A stretch of 64,000 nucleotides of DNA. Origin: Pyxicephalus adspersus (lineage: Eukaryota; Chordata; Amphibia; Anura; Pyxicephalidae). The DNA lies in the NCBI RefSeq assembly GCF_032062135.1, contig NC_092859.1, positions 49,137,852 to 49,201,851 of the forward strand, given 5' to 3'. Positions within the stretch are counted from its first letter, which is position 1; each line of letters opens with the position of its first letter. The notes below the pieces were generated by a model that was not told the DNA's origin, searched no databases, and saw only the letters and a program-made list of their open reading frames with translations. Positions 37,771-49,249 of this stretch are shown one piece after another. Both the position numbers and the translations under genes were made by a program.

Positions 37771-40700
37771 AGGAGATATATTTAAAAGCTTGTAATTCTG
37801 ACATCAATATTCTCTGGTAGAGAATCTTGGAGGTTCATGTATTTTAACCTCCCTAACGGTAACCCCAATATATATATATCATTTTTTTTATGTATTAATT
37901 TTTTTATTTTGACATGCTTCAAACTTTATCATACTTATACTATTATATTATACTGTAAAATAAATTTTCATGGAAAACAATGTACCGCTTTTAGACATAA
38001 ATCCAGACAGAAATGTACCGCTAGGGAAGTTAAATAGCAGTAACTGTCTCCCCACCAGAGAATGTTACTGAATGTCAGGTTCAATGCTTTATAAATATAC
38101 TTCTAGGAAAACAAAATATATACCCTATATAGTTTTATTTTAAATAAAATGTATTAAAGACCTTTTAGTAAACTTTAATAACCTATTTCACAGATTAGAA
38201 ACTTACTAGAACAACTTATAACTTTGTCATTAGGCATAGTATGTCTTTCTAAATGTGAAGTTATGCCGTATGGATTGCAATTAGGTCTCTAAGACTAACA
38301 GTAGATATTAATATATGGTTATTTAAAACATCATAAATATTGCAATTAATAAAACTGCAGTAGCAAAATGGACCAACCTATTATACATTTTTGTGCATGA
38401 GATGTTTCTATTTTCATATGTATTTTATTACAAGCTGAAATGTTGCTTCTGCCCTGCATATTCTGGTCCCAATCATATGAGGTTACTGTCCCAAGCCCCA
38501 ACAGATGTAGAACAGGAAAAATGTTTACTTCACTATTAAAAACAGATGTTATTTAAAATAAAATAGAAATGCCATATTACAAAATACTTTAAGCAAAGCT
38601 AAATTTATCCAAGCTAAAACATCACTGCGATATTTCAACTCATGACCACAGAAATATGAAAGAAGTGCCACTACCATTATACCACAGTGGATTACTATGC
38701 CACAAAGAAATGTGGATTCCTAAATTAGGATTTAAGTTCCAAGCCAGATGAGTGGTATTTTTTACATGTTGCCTGGCAAGTTAACACTCACACATAATAC
38801 TAAGACTAACTGACTGAAGCAAAGAAAAGCAAATAGCTAAAGCAGAGAGTCATGGACATCACTGATCAGAGGGAAAGGGCAAACTAATGCTTATTGTCTA
38901 TCAGAAAGAAAATGGAGCAGATTCAGGATACCTGCCAAAGCTTATAATGCTCTCGAGGTCACAAAAGGGAGAATTCCTTTTACTTTGCAGTGAAGTAAAA
39001 AAAAACTACAAAAAATGTTGTAAATCTTGTAAAAGTGGACATTTCCCAAAAATAAAAAATAAGTATATTGTACCAAATCCAACATATTAAAAAAAATGAT
39101 CAGAAAGGAAATCTGAAATGTTGCATTATGCGGACAAAGACACTTACTTGTGGCAGGATGCTACTTCAATCCAGTGCAAGCCCCCCTGTACCAATGACAT
39201 TTTGATACAACATTTGTGCTGTCAGGATTTTTATTTGACATATTATTATAAAGAACACAGTTTTGCTGCTAACAGCAGAATTTTAGACATGGTAAAACAA
39301 AAGGTGGAAACCATTGGTGCATTAGTCCAAGTAGCAAGAAAGAATTGCAGCCACAATTGACGTGAAAAAAATGGTAGTATGAACTTCTGTAGTACTAAGG
39401 GCGCAAAGAACTGGGATATCCTAAAAAAGTTAGAGGCAAGGGAAGTTATTTATTTTATTTTAATAGCAGATAATTTTTCTGTAGTAGAAGGGGATTGACA
39501 AAAACATGCATTGATATGTGCTTAAAAAAGATTTCTAAATCTACTCTAATTAAAACTTGAAAAAAAAACTTCACTATGCCCTTTCTAAATGGAGCTTGTA
39601 TATTTTCACTTTGTTTATTGTTTGTATTGATTGTAGATATCTGATGTGATTGTTTAATTGTATTCTGTAAAGTATGGTGGGAAAGTTTCCATGCTTTCTG
39701 GATGCACCAATTGCAGCCCAAAGGGCTCCAGACATTCAGTAAGAAACTTAGGACCATTATAAAAACATTGTCATCAGATACAAATGTGAAGGTGATCTTT
39801 TTCTTACAGCTGCTGTCAGGTATTGATACCCAGAATCAAGTAATCAGAAACCATATTGACCTGAATAGAACATTTACTACCAGTTATTTTTAAAGTGGTA
39901 ACAATTGCCCATAGACCTACATTGCAGCCGCTGTATGCCATAAATGTAACAGTAGCAGCACTCAGTGGCTGCTTACCCCTGGTACATCGTACAATAAAAA
40001 AATGGCAATTTTGTTATCACTGATTCCAGTTGTAGCCTTTGGTGTTCTCCAGCTGTGGTGAATCTTAACTGGTGAAAACATAATAGATTATGGCAATCAC
40101 AATCTTTAATGCTAAAGGTGGTGATCTGCTAAAAACAGTAATCCTAAAAACTGGCAAACTTTCAGATAATCCCCACTCACACCAAGTGGAATAAACAGAA
40201 AATTTGTTTTGTGTATAAATAATGCATTTTCTGGCCAACAAGTTTTTGCTCTTTGACAAACTAGCTAGGGACCAGTATCAAGAAGCAAAATGTAAGTGAA
40301 ATTCTGTGAAACAAAAATGTTCTATTTTAACTATATTGCACAATCATAACAGTAAGGCTGTCATTTTAATTTTTATCAGGTTCTGATTTCTGTGCTTAAG
40401 CCGAATAAATTTTGTCTTTTTCTGAAGTCAATCTTTTTTTTTTATTCATCCTACTCAATTAATGTCATACAGCAAGTAGAGCCTCCTACAGTCTCTAAAA
40501 ATGTACTTTTCACTGGTATTTCTTTGAACAATTACCTTTAGTCTTAAAACTTTAATCATCAGTTCTGCTTAAAACCTTCTGTTACCTTTCTCTCTTATTT
40601 TGCCTTTTTAAAACATATTAATTCTTTGAATTCTATATCAACTTTAAAAAATAGTTCGGTCTCCTCCTTTTAGATCCAAATCATCTGTAGCACTACTTGT

Positions 40701-43085
40701 CAGTTTGGAGTAGAGTGATTTGCAAAGCAGTATAGCATGCTCACATCCATTCACACTCTGAATATGATCCTTGGCTTTCAGTGGGGGAAAAATAAGGTGG
40801 CAGACACCTTAGTTTATTGGTACGTTTTCTTGAATAAACTTTAGGAGAGATAGAGAATTAGGGTACTATCCAAAAAAGATAACAGCTAACTTTGCTTACA
40901 CAAGTAACAATAATAACAATTGTTAATTTTGCTTCAGTTGTAGCTTAATTTTGCCTTCCTTAGTTTTCTTGATGATCTTGGCCCTTAAAGAGGTTAAATT
41001 CCATCCAAATCACAAAATGTATTAGCAATCACTGACTCTTTCTCTGTTTAAGCTTTTGACAATTTCTGAGCAGCGACAAGTACCTATCTGTAAGTGGAGA
41101 ATTCTTCCTATAATGTCGAGACACAGCAACTTTCAATTAGTATCTCCCTAGACTCATTACAACACAGAAAATGTAGATCAAGATACTTCGTTAGGGGGCA
41201 TTTTCTTTTCTAAGTCCTTCTGGAGAGCCCTGTCAACCCAAATTCCGAAAGACCACTTAGGCCAAGGCTCAGATAGGAAAAAACCCTGGAAGGTTGCTCC
41301 TGAACATTTATCATCACAACTCCTCAGTAAATGTCTGGAAAGAATAAACCTTTATAACTAATTTATTGTTTATCTCCACTCTAGCTACTGGAAACACCAC
41401 AACCGTACAAATTTTATTTTGATTTTGACCTTGGGTTATGCAGCAGAAATCCGTGTGTGTGGGGGGGGGGGCACAGGACATAAATAAATTCAGAATTCAA
41501 AGTAATCAATAAAGATGGAGGATAATCTCAACATCACTAATTACTTACATATGAACATACTTACATAAACTTTTAGACATAAACATATTAGTCATGCTAC
41601 AGAAAACCTATGCTAAGATAGATACATTGGTTGCTGAGTTTGCCACTTAAAATATTACTTGAATGGCTTTAATACACAGCATTGTCTTCCATAATTTATG
41701 AGTCTCTAACCCCAAAAAGGTTTGCAGTTTGGGAATTCTGAATATACCTGTAAGGTACTATAGCTAGATAAAAAAACTAAAATGTAATTCAGTTGAACAA
41801 TTATGTCTTACATTTGTCGTATTGTTCATACTTGTTCAGTTTTCATCCAAATTGTCCAGTGTTACAGAAGCACACAAGAAAAGAAAAAAAAATCTTCAAT
41901 AATATTTAGGAAATTTGGATATTTTGCTTTTATGTTAGGCTGGCTTTAGAGGTATACAAAGAATCAGAAATAAATTGGACTGATATAAGCAGATCCAATA
42001 CACAAGCATACATGTGAAACTTACTTGTATTTTCTAACAAATCAGAGTCAACAAAAAATCATGAAATATACAGACAAAGCACATTCAATTTCAAAGATGC
42101 AATATACCTTCATCAAAAGCAGATTCAATTTCCCCCTGAATAAACAACATATTTAAAAGATCATTGATCAAATTATGTTTGAACACTTGAGTATGACAAT
42201 TAAAATAGAAGATTCAAGAAGCTGGTGAAACAAGTGCTGCATATTAGTTGACATGAATTAATCTGTTGCATAGGTCAGGTTTCATGTAATTACATCTGGC
42301 AGAAGGACTCATTAAAGGTTAAGATGCATAATTGTTCAAAATGACACTGACTTGACACTGACTGCTCAATTGAACTTATTGATGTTTGAATGTTTCAGGC
42401 AATGAACTGCATAGCAAGTACATTTTCAGCAAAAGAAGCAATCGGTGAATACAGTATTTTATGCTAGTATTATCACAGAATTCAACAGAATGTGAAGGTA
42501 CATTTTGGATAAAACTAAAAACTAAATTTTGTGGTGAAAAAAAGGAGAACAGGCTACAGTACCATCTCAGGACCGGCATTAAAACGTTGAATATAGAATG
42601 GTAATCCATATCCACGTGCTTCAAGAAGAAGTGTTGAGTTGTAAAGGAATGTTTATAAAAAAAATTCAGCTTTCTAAAGCTATATCTTAAAAGTTGAAAC
42701 TGGCTGATGGGAACTTTCTTGATTCCCCTCTATCATTGGAGGAGCTTTTCATGGTACTGGCCACTGTGTCAAGACTCAAGAGAGGGAGCTATCTTTATTT
42801 ATTTAGCTGGGTAAATTGAAGGGTTTCCTGTCTGTTTGTTTTATGTTGGTGTCATATCGCACTTTTCTCTGCACTGGTAAATACTGTCAGGCACCTACAG
42901 AAACCTCTCTATGTGCTCATAATCTATATACTGACGGCTGATCCAATAATAGAGTGGGATAACAATTTATCTTTACTCTTCTAGTTGTCAGTTCTAGGCG
43001 TACAGAGTGGTCAGAATAGATTAACTGTCTTTTACAGCTTAATTTACCCCCAGCCTCTGCATGTTTTGTGGGAAGTGGCCTCTTG
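37771..43085. other. No gene recognised
   Basis: AT-rich non-coding sequence. An 11-base G run follows a short GT tract at 41453-41471. The ORF at 39118-39360 has no recognisable domain or splice context. No repeat family was assigned. Confidence 0.5.
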
Positions 43086-43086
43086 G

Positions 43087-43396
43087 CATGGTTGGCTCAA
43101 TGGCTAGCACTCTTGCCTTTGCAGTACTACGGTCCCAGATTCAGATCTCAGCTAGGACACTCTGCAAGGATTTTGTAAATTCCTGTGCTATTGTGGGTTT
43201 CCTCCCACATCCTAAAAGCATGCATTTTGGTTAATTGGGTCTCCCTCAAAGATTGTTCCTTAATTGTGTTAATGAATTATCAGTATGGTAGGGACATTAG
43301 ATTGGGCAATCAGACCCAGAGTATCAGAATTAAAAAAAGTTTCTGCTCTGATTTCTCTTTAAAAAAGCAATGCTATTGGAATATTGATATATAGGT
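43087..43396 (+). mobile_element. V-type tRNA-derived SINE with A and B boxes
   Basis: The head is tRNA-like. An A box TGGCTCAATGG lies at 43093-43103 and a B box-like GATTCAGATCT at 43138-43148, spaced as for an internal RNA polymerase III promoter. The body carries 'gtgggtttcctcccacatcc', 'ggttaattgg' and 'ggtagggacattagattg', phrases conserved in V-SINEs of frogs and fish. The B box differs from GGTTCGANTCC at several places, so present-day transcription is doubtful. A second, headless copy is at 13985-14225. Confidence 0.85.
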
Positions 43397-43399
43397 GTA

Positions 43400-44385
43400 C
43401 CCTGTATTAAATATGGCTTAAACAAATATTATCTATCAGTTTAAAACAAATATAGTGACATGGAATCAAAAGCATCGTGATTTTCTTTAATTAGAACTGG
43501 TTTAAAAATACAAGTGTTATTGATTCCCTCAGTCAAATTCCAGCTGTTCATCTTGCACTGTTACAAAAAAAAAACAACAAACTTCAACACAAACACTTAG
43601 CAACATTGTCATCTTTCAATACTGTATTAAACCTATTCTGGAATGCTTGGTCCTCTTCAAAACTGGCGAACTGTCAAATCTCAGTAATTTCCTAAATATT
43701 CAATAATCATTTTCTTGTCACTGTACACTTGAAAAACATTTATATATCTGAAAGAAAACTCTCTGACTTTTTGGAGTAGACACATTTCAATACATTCAAA
43801 GCATCCATAAAAGTAATAGCTAAAATAATAAATCGGGACCACAGCTCTGCCCTACTGCTTTTTTTGTGGGCACCCCAAATTTTATATAATCATTTCCTTT
43901 TAACTCCTTTTTTCCAGCAGGCAAGTGGGGATGAGGGCCTCTTACAGACATAAGTGAAATGCAAACAGTGACAACTGTTAGCACTTCAGGGCTCTTTTAG
44001 GAAACGAAAGCAGATTGAACCAAAACTAAGGAACTAAGATAAAAATAAAAGTAAAAAAATAGTTTGCACTGCAACATTAATCTTTAATCTAGATATTTCA
44101 CCCACAGTTTTATTTTATGCCACTAGGTGTTTTTGATCTGATGGCAATCATTATATAACTCACTTTTTCTGAGCTAAGGTTTCTGACTCTCCCCTTTCTA
44201 TTACTGGATAGGGAAAATGGATTTCATCCTGATTTCAAACAAACTTCCTGTGTTCAATTGATGCAAAACTGATGCAGAAAATTAGTGCAAGCAAACTTTA
44301 AAGAATTTTTATTTCTGAGGAAAGGTCAATTGTTTTAAGGATATTTTCTGTTCTCAGTGAAAGTTCTGTTTTAAGGCTATATACT
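43400..44385. other. No gene recognised
   Basis: AT-rich sequence lying between the SINE and the 3' end of the nested CR1 element. No open frame or repeat could be assigned. Confidence 0.5.
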
Positions 44386-44478
44386 CTCAGGACTGAACGT
44401 TCATAGGAAAAAAGTCCTTCCTAAATCCATGAGGCAATTGGATGTTCCCTAGATCGACATTCCTTTTATTCCCACAAT

Positions 44479-45050
44479 GCCCCTGATTCATCAATAAAAT
44501 CCGCGCTCGCTGGAAGCGCGAAAGTACGCGCGGCCAGCGAGCGCGGTTTACCGCGGTCCGGACTCGAGTGTGCTCGTACACTCGCCTCCTTACTGCCAGC
44601 CGGATTCCTGCCTTCATAATAATGAGCAATAGGGGGCGCGAATCTGCCAATTAAGGCGATTAGATTTCAGCTGCGCGATTAAGGAGGATCTGTTAAGCTC
44701 AATGGTGAGATCATAGCAATTGAGGAGTTGAATTCGGTTAACTCTTGCCTAACAGGAAAGAAATAAGTGATTTAAAAATATGCTTTTTTCTTAGCGCACA
44801 TAAATGTTTAAACCATTTAAACAGCGCAAACATTTTTTTTAGGGCTAAGGGTAATATGTGTGCCATTAGAAGGAATGATTTTTTAGGGGAACAGTGACTT
44901 TTAATGCAACCTCACTAGTGTAAAGCTGCCGGAGATGCGCGGCTCCGGCCGTGAGCTTTTTCAGTTGTTGAATAGCGCGACCGCGTACGATCTCGGATCG
45001 CGAATACGAATGCGCGAGCGATCATCCGATTCTGCTTGATGAATCAGGGG
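44479..45050. mobile_element. MITE family M3 with GATTCATCA termini, 5-bp target duplication
   Basis: The ends read CCCCTGATTCATCAA and, inverted, CCCCTGATTCATCAA. CAATG flanks both sides (44474-44478 and 45051-45055), and its removal restores CR1 sequence. The interior is rich in CG dinucleotides (gcgcgagcg type), unusual for this AT-rich window. Partial copies lie at about 58850-59090 (left part) and 62145-62315 (right end). There is no transposase ORF. The superfamily is not certain. Confidence 0.85.
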
Positions 45051-45323
45051 CAATGTCTTTTTTGTGAACTGTTGCCCAAAACTGGACTGCATATTCCAGA
45101 TGTAGTCTGACCAATGCTTTGCACAGGGGCAGAATTATGTCTCAATCTCTTCAGTCTATTCCTCTTTTAATACAAGAAAGTACTTTGCTAGCTTTAGATA
45201 TTGCAGTTTGGCATTGCATGCTGTTATTAAGTCCATGATCTACCAGAACCCCCAAATCCTTTTCTATTTTTGACTTCCCCAAATGTATTTCCCCTAGACA
45301 GTATGAAGCATGCATGCTCTTAG

Positions 45324-45970
45324 TAGTGATGAGTGAGCGAGAATATTAGGTTTGATCTTGCAGCAAATTGGGCCTTTCTCGTTTACCGGAAATGCAAGCG
45401 AGAAAGGATTTCTGATTCCCTGAGAGGTCGAGCTCTCGCTGAACAGGTACTCGCTGCTGAACTCACTGCATCATGCAGCCCTGGAAATCTTCTGCAATTC
45501 CCGGACACTAGAGGTTAATTTACCTCTAGTGCCCCGGGGATCGCACACTCTTCTCGATGAATGCAGCATTGAGAGGATGCCCCACACAGGAAAACCTCCT
45601 GACATTGTAATATAAGTATCTCTTACAAATGATACATTTATATCTGTAAAAAAAGAACCATTTGTAAGAGATACTTATATTACAATGTCAGGAAGTTCTC
45701 CTGTGCTGGGCATCTTCTCAATGATTGCAGCTGGAGCTGCATTCATTGAGAAGAGTGTGCGATCCCCGGGGCACTGGAGGTTAATTAACCTATAGTGCCC
45801 CGGGGATCGCAAACAGGGAGATTCCCAGGGCTGAATGCAGCTCTGGGCATCCTCCTGTTTTAATTTCCTCCTCCGATGGTTTTGCGAAATCAGTTTGGCG
45901 AAATTTTGCGGAACCATTGGAAGTTCAAGGAAATTTTCGCGAGAATGCCAGAGATTCTCGCTTATCCCTA
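45324..45970. mobile_element. hAT-like palindromic MITE inside CR1-2
   Basis: The ends TAGTGATGAGTGAGCGAGAAT-like (first bases TAGTGATGAG) and, inverted, TAGGGATAAGCGAGAAT form imperfect terminal repeats that obey the hAT TAGNG rule. The flanking 8-mers GCTCTTAG and ATTCTTTG match at five of eight positions, so the duplication has decayed. The interior shares 'gtgccccggggatcgca' and 'cactcttct' blocks with the hAT-type element at 31522-32435. A long hairpin lies at 45592-45712. Confidence 0.75.
45592..45712. repeat. Long hairpin (inverted repeat, arms about 47 bp)
   Basis: The left arm starts 'acaggaaaacctcctgacat' and runs to 'ctcttacaaatg' (about 45638); the right arm runs from 'catttgtaagag' (about 45659) to 'aggaagttctcctgt'. 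Arms match almost perfectly apart from a few bases, with a loop of about 20 bases. It is the centre of the palindromic MITE. Confidence 0.85.
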
Positions 45971-45979
45971 ATTCTTTGC

Positions 45980-46615
45980 TCCTAAGTGCATAACTTTACA
46001 TTTCTCAATAATAAATGTAATTTGCAACTTGGCCACCCAATGAAACAGTAAATCCAGGTCTGCTTGTGGATCATTGGCATCCTGTATAAACCTATTTCTA
46101 TTAGATAGTTTGGTGTCATCAGCAAAGACAGAAATTGTACTTTTAATCCCAAACTCTATATCATTTATAAAGATGTTAAACAGAAAAAGGTTCTATTACT
46201 GAACCCTGGGGTACACCACTAATAACCTTACACCATTCAGAGTATGAATCATTAATCACTACTCCCTGGATGCTGTATTTAAGCTTTTCTAAACCTATTG
46301 ACCCTAACTTGCATATTAACCGTCTGTGGGGTAATGTGTCAAATGATTTAGAAAAAAACAAATACACTATATCAACTGCTACTCCAATGTATACCTGTTT
46401 ATTTACCTTATTCAACTTTTGTCTTTTTTGAATCCATGCCGACTATCACCAATAATATTTTTCTCTAGCAGAAACTCCTTTCTTGGGTTCTTTACCAAAC
46501 TCTCTAGGACCTTTCCAGCTATGGATGTTAAACTTACCAGTCTGTAGTTTCTTGGTAATGACTTTGCTCCCTTTTTAAAGATATGAACCACACTGGCCTT
46601 ACACCAATCCATTGG
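45980..46615 (-). pseudogene. CR1 reverse transcriptase fragment with intact FADD box
   Basis: Minus-strand reading gives MDWCKASVVHIFKKG and NYRLVSLTSIAGKVLE (46412-46612), then VAVDIVYLFFSKSFDT and KVISGVPQGSV (46176-46415). FADDTKL follows, with the catalytic box at 46115-46126 intact. The remainder to 45980 and 45055-45320 supplies the C-terminal part (matching RPHLEYAVQFWAP of CR1-3). At least two frameshifts and the hAT-like insertion break the frame. Its motifs match the plus-strand copy at 35747-37725 position by position. Confidence 0.85.
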
Positions 46616-46619
46616 TACT

Positions 46620-47450
46620 ATGCAATGGTTGGTACTATGAATAAAGAGTCTCTAAAAATGATAAACTGAAATAATAATGGCTCTGAATTAACTGAGCTCA
46701 GCTCTTTGAGGAAACCTGGGTGTAATCCATCAGGTGCTTTGTCAATCTTATTTTTGTCCAATTGTTTCTCAGTCATTTCAATTTTGAGCTATTGTGGCTC
46801 ATTTAAGGCAGTGACATTGCTATTAGATATTTGGACTTGAGCTTTGCCACTTTCAATTGTGTACATAGAGCTGAAAAAAAGGGTTTAGTAAATCTGCCTT
46901 TTCTTTATCCCCGGTTACCAACCGAGAGACTGTCTTTAGGGGGCTTACATGCTCAGATCTGATGTTTTTGCTAATAATATATTTTTTAAAAATGTTGAAG
47001 TTTGCCTTACTTTCCTTTGCAATCTGTCATTCGTTTTGAAGTTTTGCACATTTTATCTCCTTTTTACATTTTTTGTTATATTCTTTAAAGTTTTCAAATG
47101 ATGAAGGTGATCCTTTATTTTTTTATTTTTTAAATGTCCTTTTCTTATTTTTTTATGGCCTTTTTAACATTAGCTGTGAGCCACATAGGGTTTAATTTTA
47201 GCCTCTTAAACTTAGTACCCATTGGAATAAATTTTTCAGTGTGTTCGTGTCGAACATATTTAAAAACATTACCATTTCTTTTCTGTGTTCTTTGAGGACA
47301 ATATTCTCACAGTCCAGATCACAGAAAGCCAGCCTTAATAATGGAAAATTTGTTCCCCTAAAATTGAATGTTTTTATCTTCCGTTTTTGCTTCCTGTTTA
47401 CAGCTTTCATTAATTAAAATCTTAGTATGGTCACTGCTACCCAGTTTCTC
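46620..47450 (-). pseudogene. CR1 ORF2 endonuclease end and linker
   Basis: GSSDH, the last catalytic block of the LINE endonuclease with its histidine, is read on the minus strand at about 47430-47446. FNFRGTNFPLLRLAF, the linker segment typical of CR1, follows, and DKAPDGLHPG is at about 46718-46745. The homologous part of CR1-1 lies at 2100-2760. Frameshifts are present. Confidence 0.75.
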
Positions 47451-47519
47451 TTTTATATGCACATATGGTTATAAGCTCTTCATTGTTAGAAATAGTTTTG
47501 CATTGTTAGAATAGCAGAG

Positions 47520-48639
47520 CAGGGGTCCACAAATGACAGGAGGCAGAAGACTCCTATAAGAAAATCGTACCTTCGGAATGCATACTACTACTGTCTGTGC
47601 ACGCATCTCCTATCTTTTCCATGAGATCGGGCTTTAGTGTGAACTCTAGTGTGAACTAGAGTGAACGTGGTCTATAGAATCCTTGGAGATAAGCTGTGCT
47701 GCTCCCTGCCCACCTTGCACTGTGAAATATTCCTACCTCTCGTACACTAGCAGCATGAGAGCTGCTGTCCCCATTCTGCTGTCATTACCCCCATGTATAA
47801 ACCTTCATATCTCCTACATTTATTGTTGTAGAAACTTTAAATTGAGTGCTGATACTAAACTTAATTTCAGCCCCCTGAACATACGGGCTCCCAAACATAA
47901 ATCTTTTCCCATTAAAGCGCAACTAACGTGAAAATAAAAAAAAATTACACCCTTACTTACACCCCACCCACAGATCCATGCCATCCAGATCCATCCATCC
48001 AGATCCTTCATTTGTCAAAAAAAAAAGAAATCTGGCCACTTGCCTTTCCCAAACCCCAATTTCTTTTTAACAGTAAAGAAAAAAGGGAATGTAAGATAAG
48101 TAGAGGATTCCTATGACTACTCCCCCCCTACGAAAATGACTCCTACCATACCATGGTGCTCTGTCACAAATAAATGTCCCTTTATGTACTTTGAACCCCA
48201 ATTTCTCCTGAATGGGGTGCTGTAGGTATATTAAATTGTATGTGCAAGCTAACTACCCCCAAAATTTTATTGCTGTGGAACCACCACAGCAATAGCACCA
48301 GCGGCCCTCCTAACACAGCTCTAAATTTAGTGACAGTGTAACAGCAGGAGTGCAACCAGCAGGAGCACAGGGGGCTCTCCTCACATTGCTTACACGGGAG
48401 CTTCTGAGAATAACAGAGCAATGTATGTAAGGCTTACACTTCTCTGCCATTCCCAGCAGCTCTGCCACCTGACAGCACACCGGCTCTTTTACACTACTCT
48501 CCTATTCCCCGCTAGTGTGCTGACAGGGGGCCGAGCTGCTGAGAATAGCAGATTAGTGTAAGTTGTACATATACCAGGCTGCTGCAAAAATTTATTTTAT
48601 GTTAACGGGCCCTGCTGTCAGAAGGGTTGGGGACCACTG
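47520..48639. mobile_element. hAT-type non-autonomous transposon, 1.1 kb, decayed 8-bp duplication
   Basis: The ends read CAGGGGTCCACAAA and, inverted, CAGTGGTCCCCAACC, the classic hAT terminal form CAGNGGTCCCCAACC. The flanking 8-mers TAGCAGAG (47512-47519) and CATCAGAG (48640-48647) agree at six positions. CR1-1 is uninterrupted at the matching point near 2935. Short ORFs inside show no hAT transposase domain, so it is non-autonomous. The interior includes 'gcagctctgccacc' near 48458 and its inverse-like 'ggccgagctgctgagaat' near 48530. Confidence 0.85.
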
Positions 48640-48942
48640 CATCAGAGTATAATTTCTAATTGGGGCTTCTATTACCTGTACCATTAAATTATCTTGCATT
48701 AAATTCATTAATTTCCTCCCTTTTGCTGTACCATTAGTGCCATTTCTCCAGTCAATGTCAGGGTAGTTAAAATCTGCCATTATTGAAACGATGCCAGCTT
48801 TTGCAGCCTTTTTTCTCTGTGCTAATAGTTGATTCTCTATTTCTTCCTTATCACTGGGGGGCCTATAGCAGACTCCAATAATTAACTGTGTGTTATGCAT
48901 CCCCATTTTCAACTCCACCCATATTGTCTCAACCTCATCCAT
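48592..48942 (-). pseudogene. CR1 ORF2 endonuclease fragment
   Basis: Reads MDEVETIWVELKMGMHNTQL, IIGVCYRPPSDKEEIENQLL and ADFNYPDIDWRNG, then APIRNYTLMQ. These are the middle blocks of the CR1 endonuclease (YRPP and DFN.PDI.W). The true homology ends at 48640 where the hAT element starts, so the last ten or so residues of the open frame belong to the insert. The N-terminal part continues to 49020 and, past the M1 MITE, to 49330 (LVGIAESWLC). Confidence 0.9.
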
Positions 48943-49025
48943 TGCTCAATCAACAATTTCTTCCTACACATTCACTTTCAGATCTCCTCTCACAGACAGA
49001 TATCACCACCTTTTCATTTGACTCT

Positions 49026-49246
49026 GGCCCTGATTTATGAAAGCTCTCCAAGGCTGAAGAGAATACACTTTCATCAGTGAAGCTGGGTGATCCAGCAAAC
49101 CTGGATGGATCTAGTCCTGGATTCCGAAGATTTGCTAGAAAATAGCAAATGGGTTTTTAAAAATCCATTCCATGTTTTCTGGATCACCCAGCTTCACTTC
49201 TGAAAGTGTATTATCTCCAGCCTTGGAGAGCTTTCATAAATTGGTC
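49026..49246. mobile_element. MITE family M1, copy 2, inside CR1-2
   Basis: A full palindromic copy: 'ggccctgatttatgaaagct' at the left and 'agctttcataaattggtc' at the right, with about 75-base arms. CR1-1 has no insert at the equivalent place (about 3308), which fixes it as a later insertion. Target duplication is not clear. Confidence 0.85.
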
Positions 49247-49249
49247 TAT

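Noticed and set aside
43087..43160. Possible genuine tRNA gene
   Set aside because: The A box is good, but no complete cloverleaf can be formed, the B box is degenerate, and the sequence continues into a SINE body.
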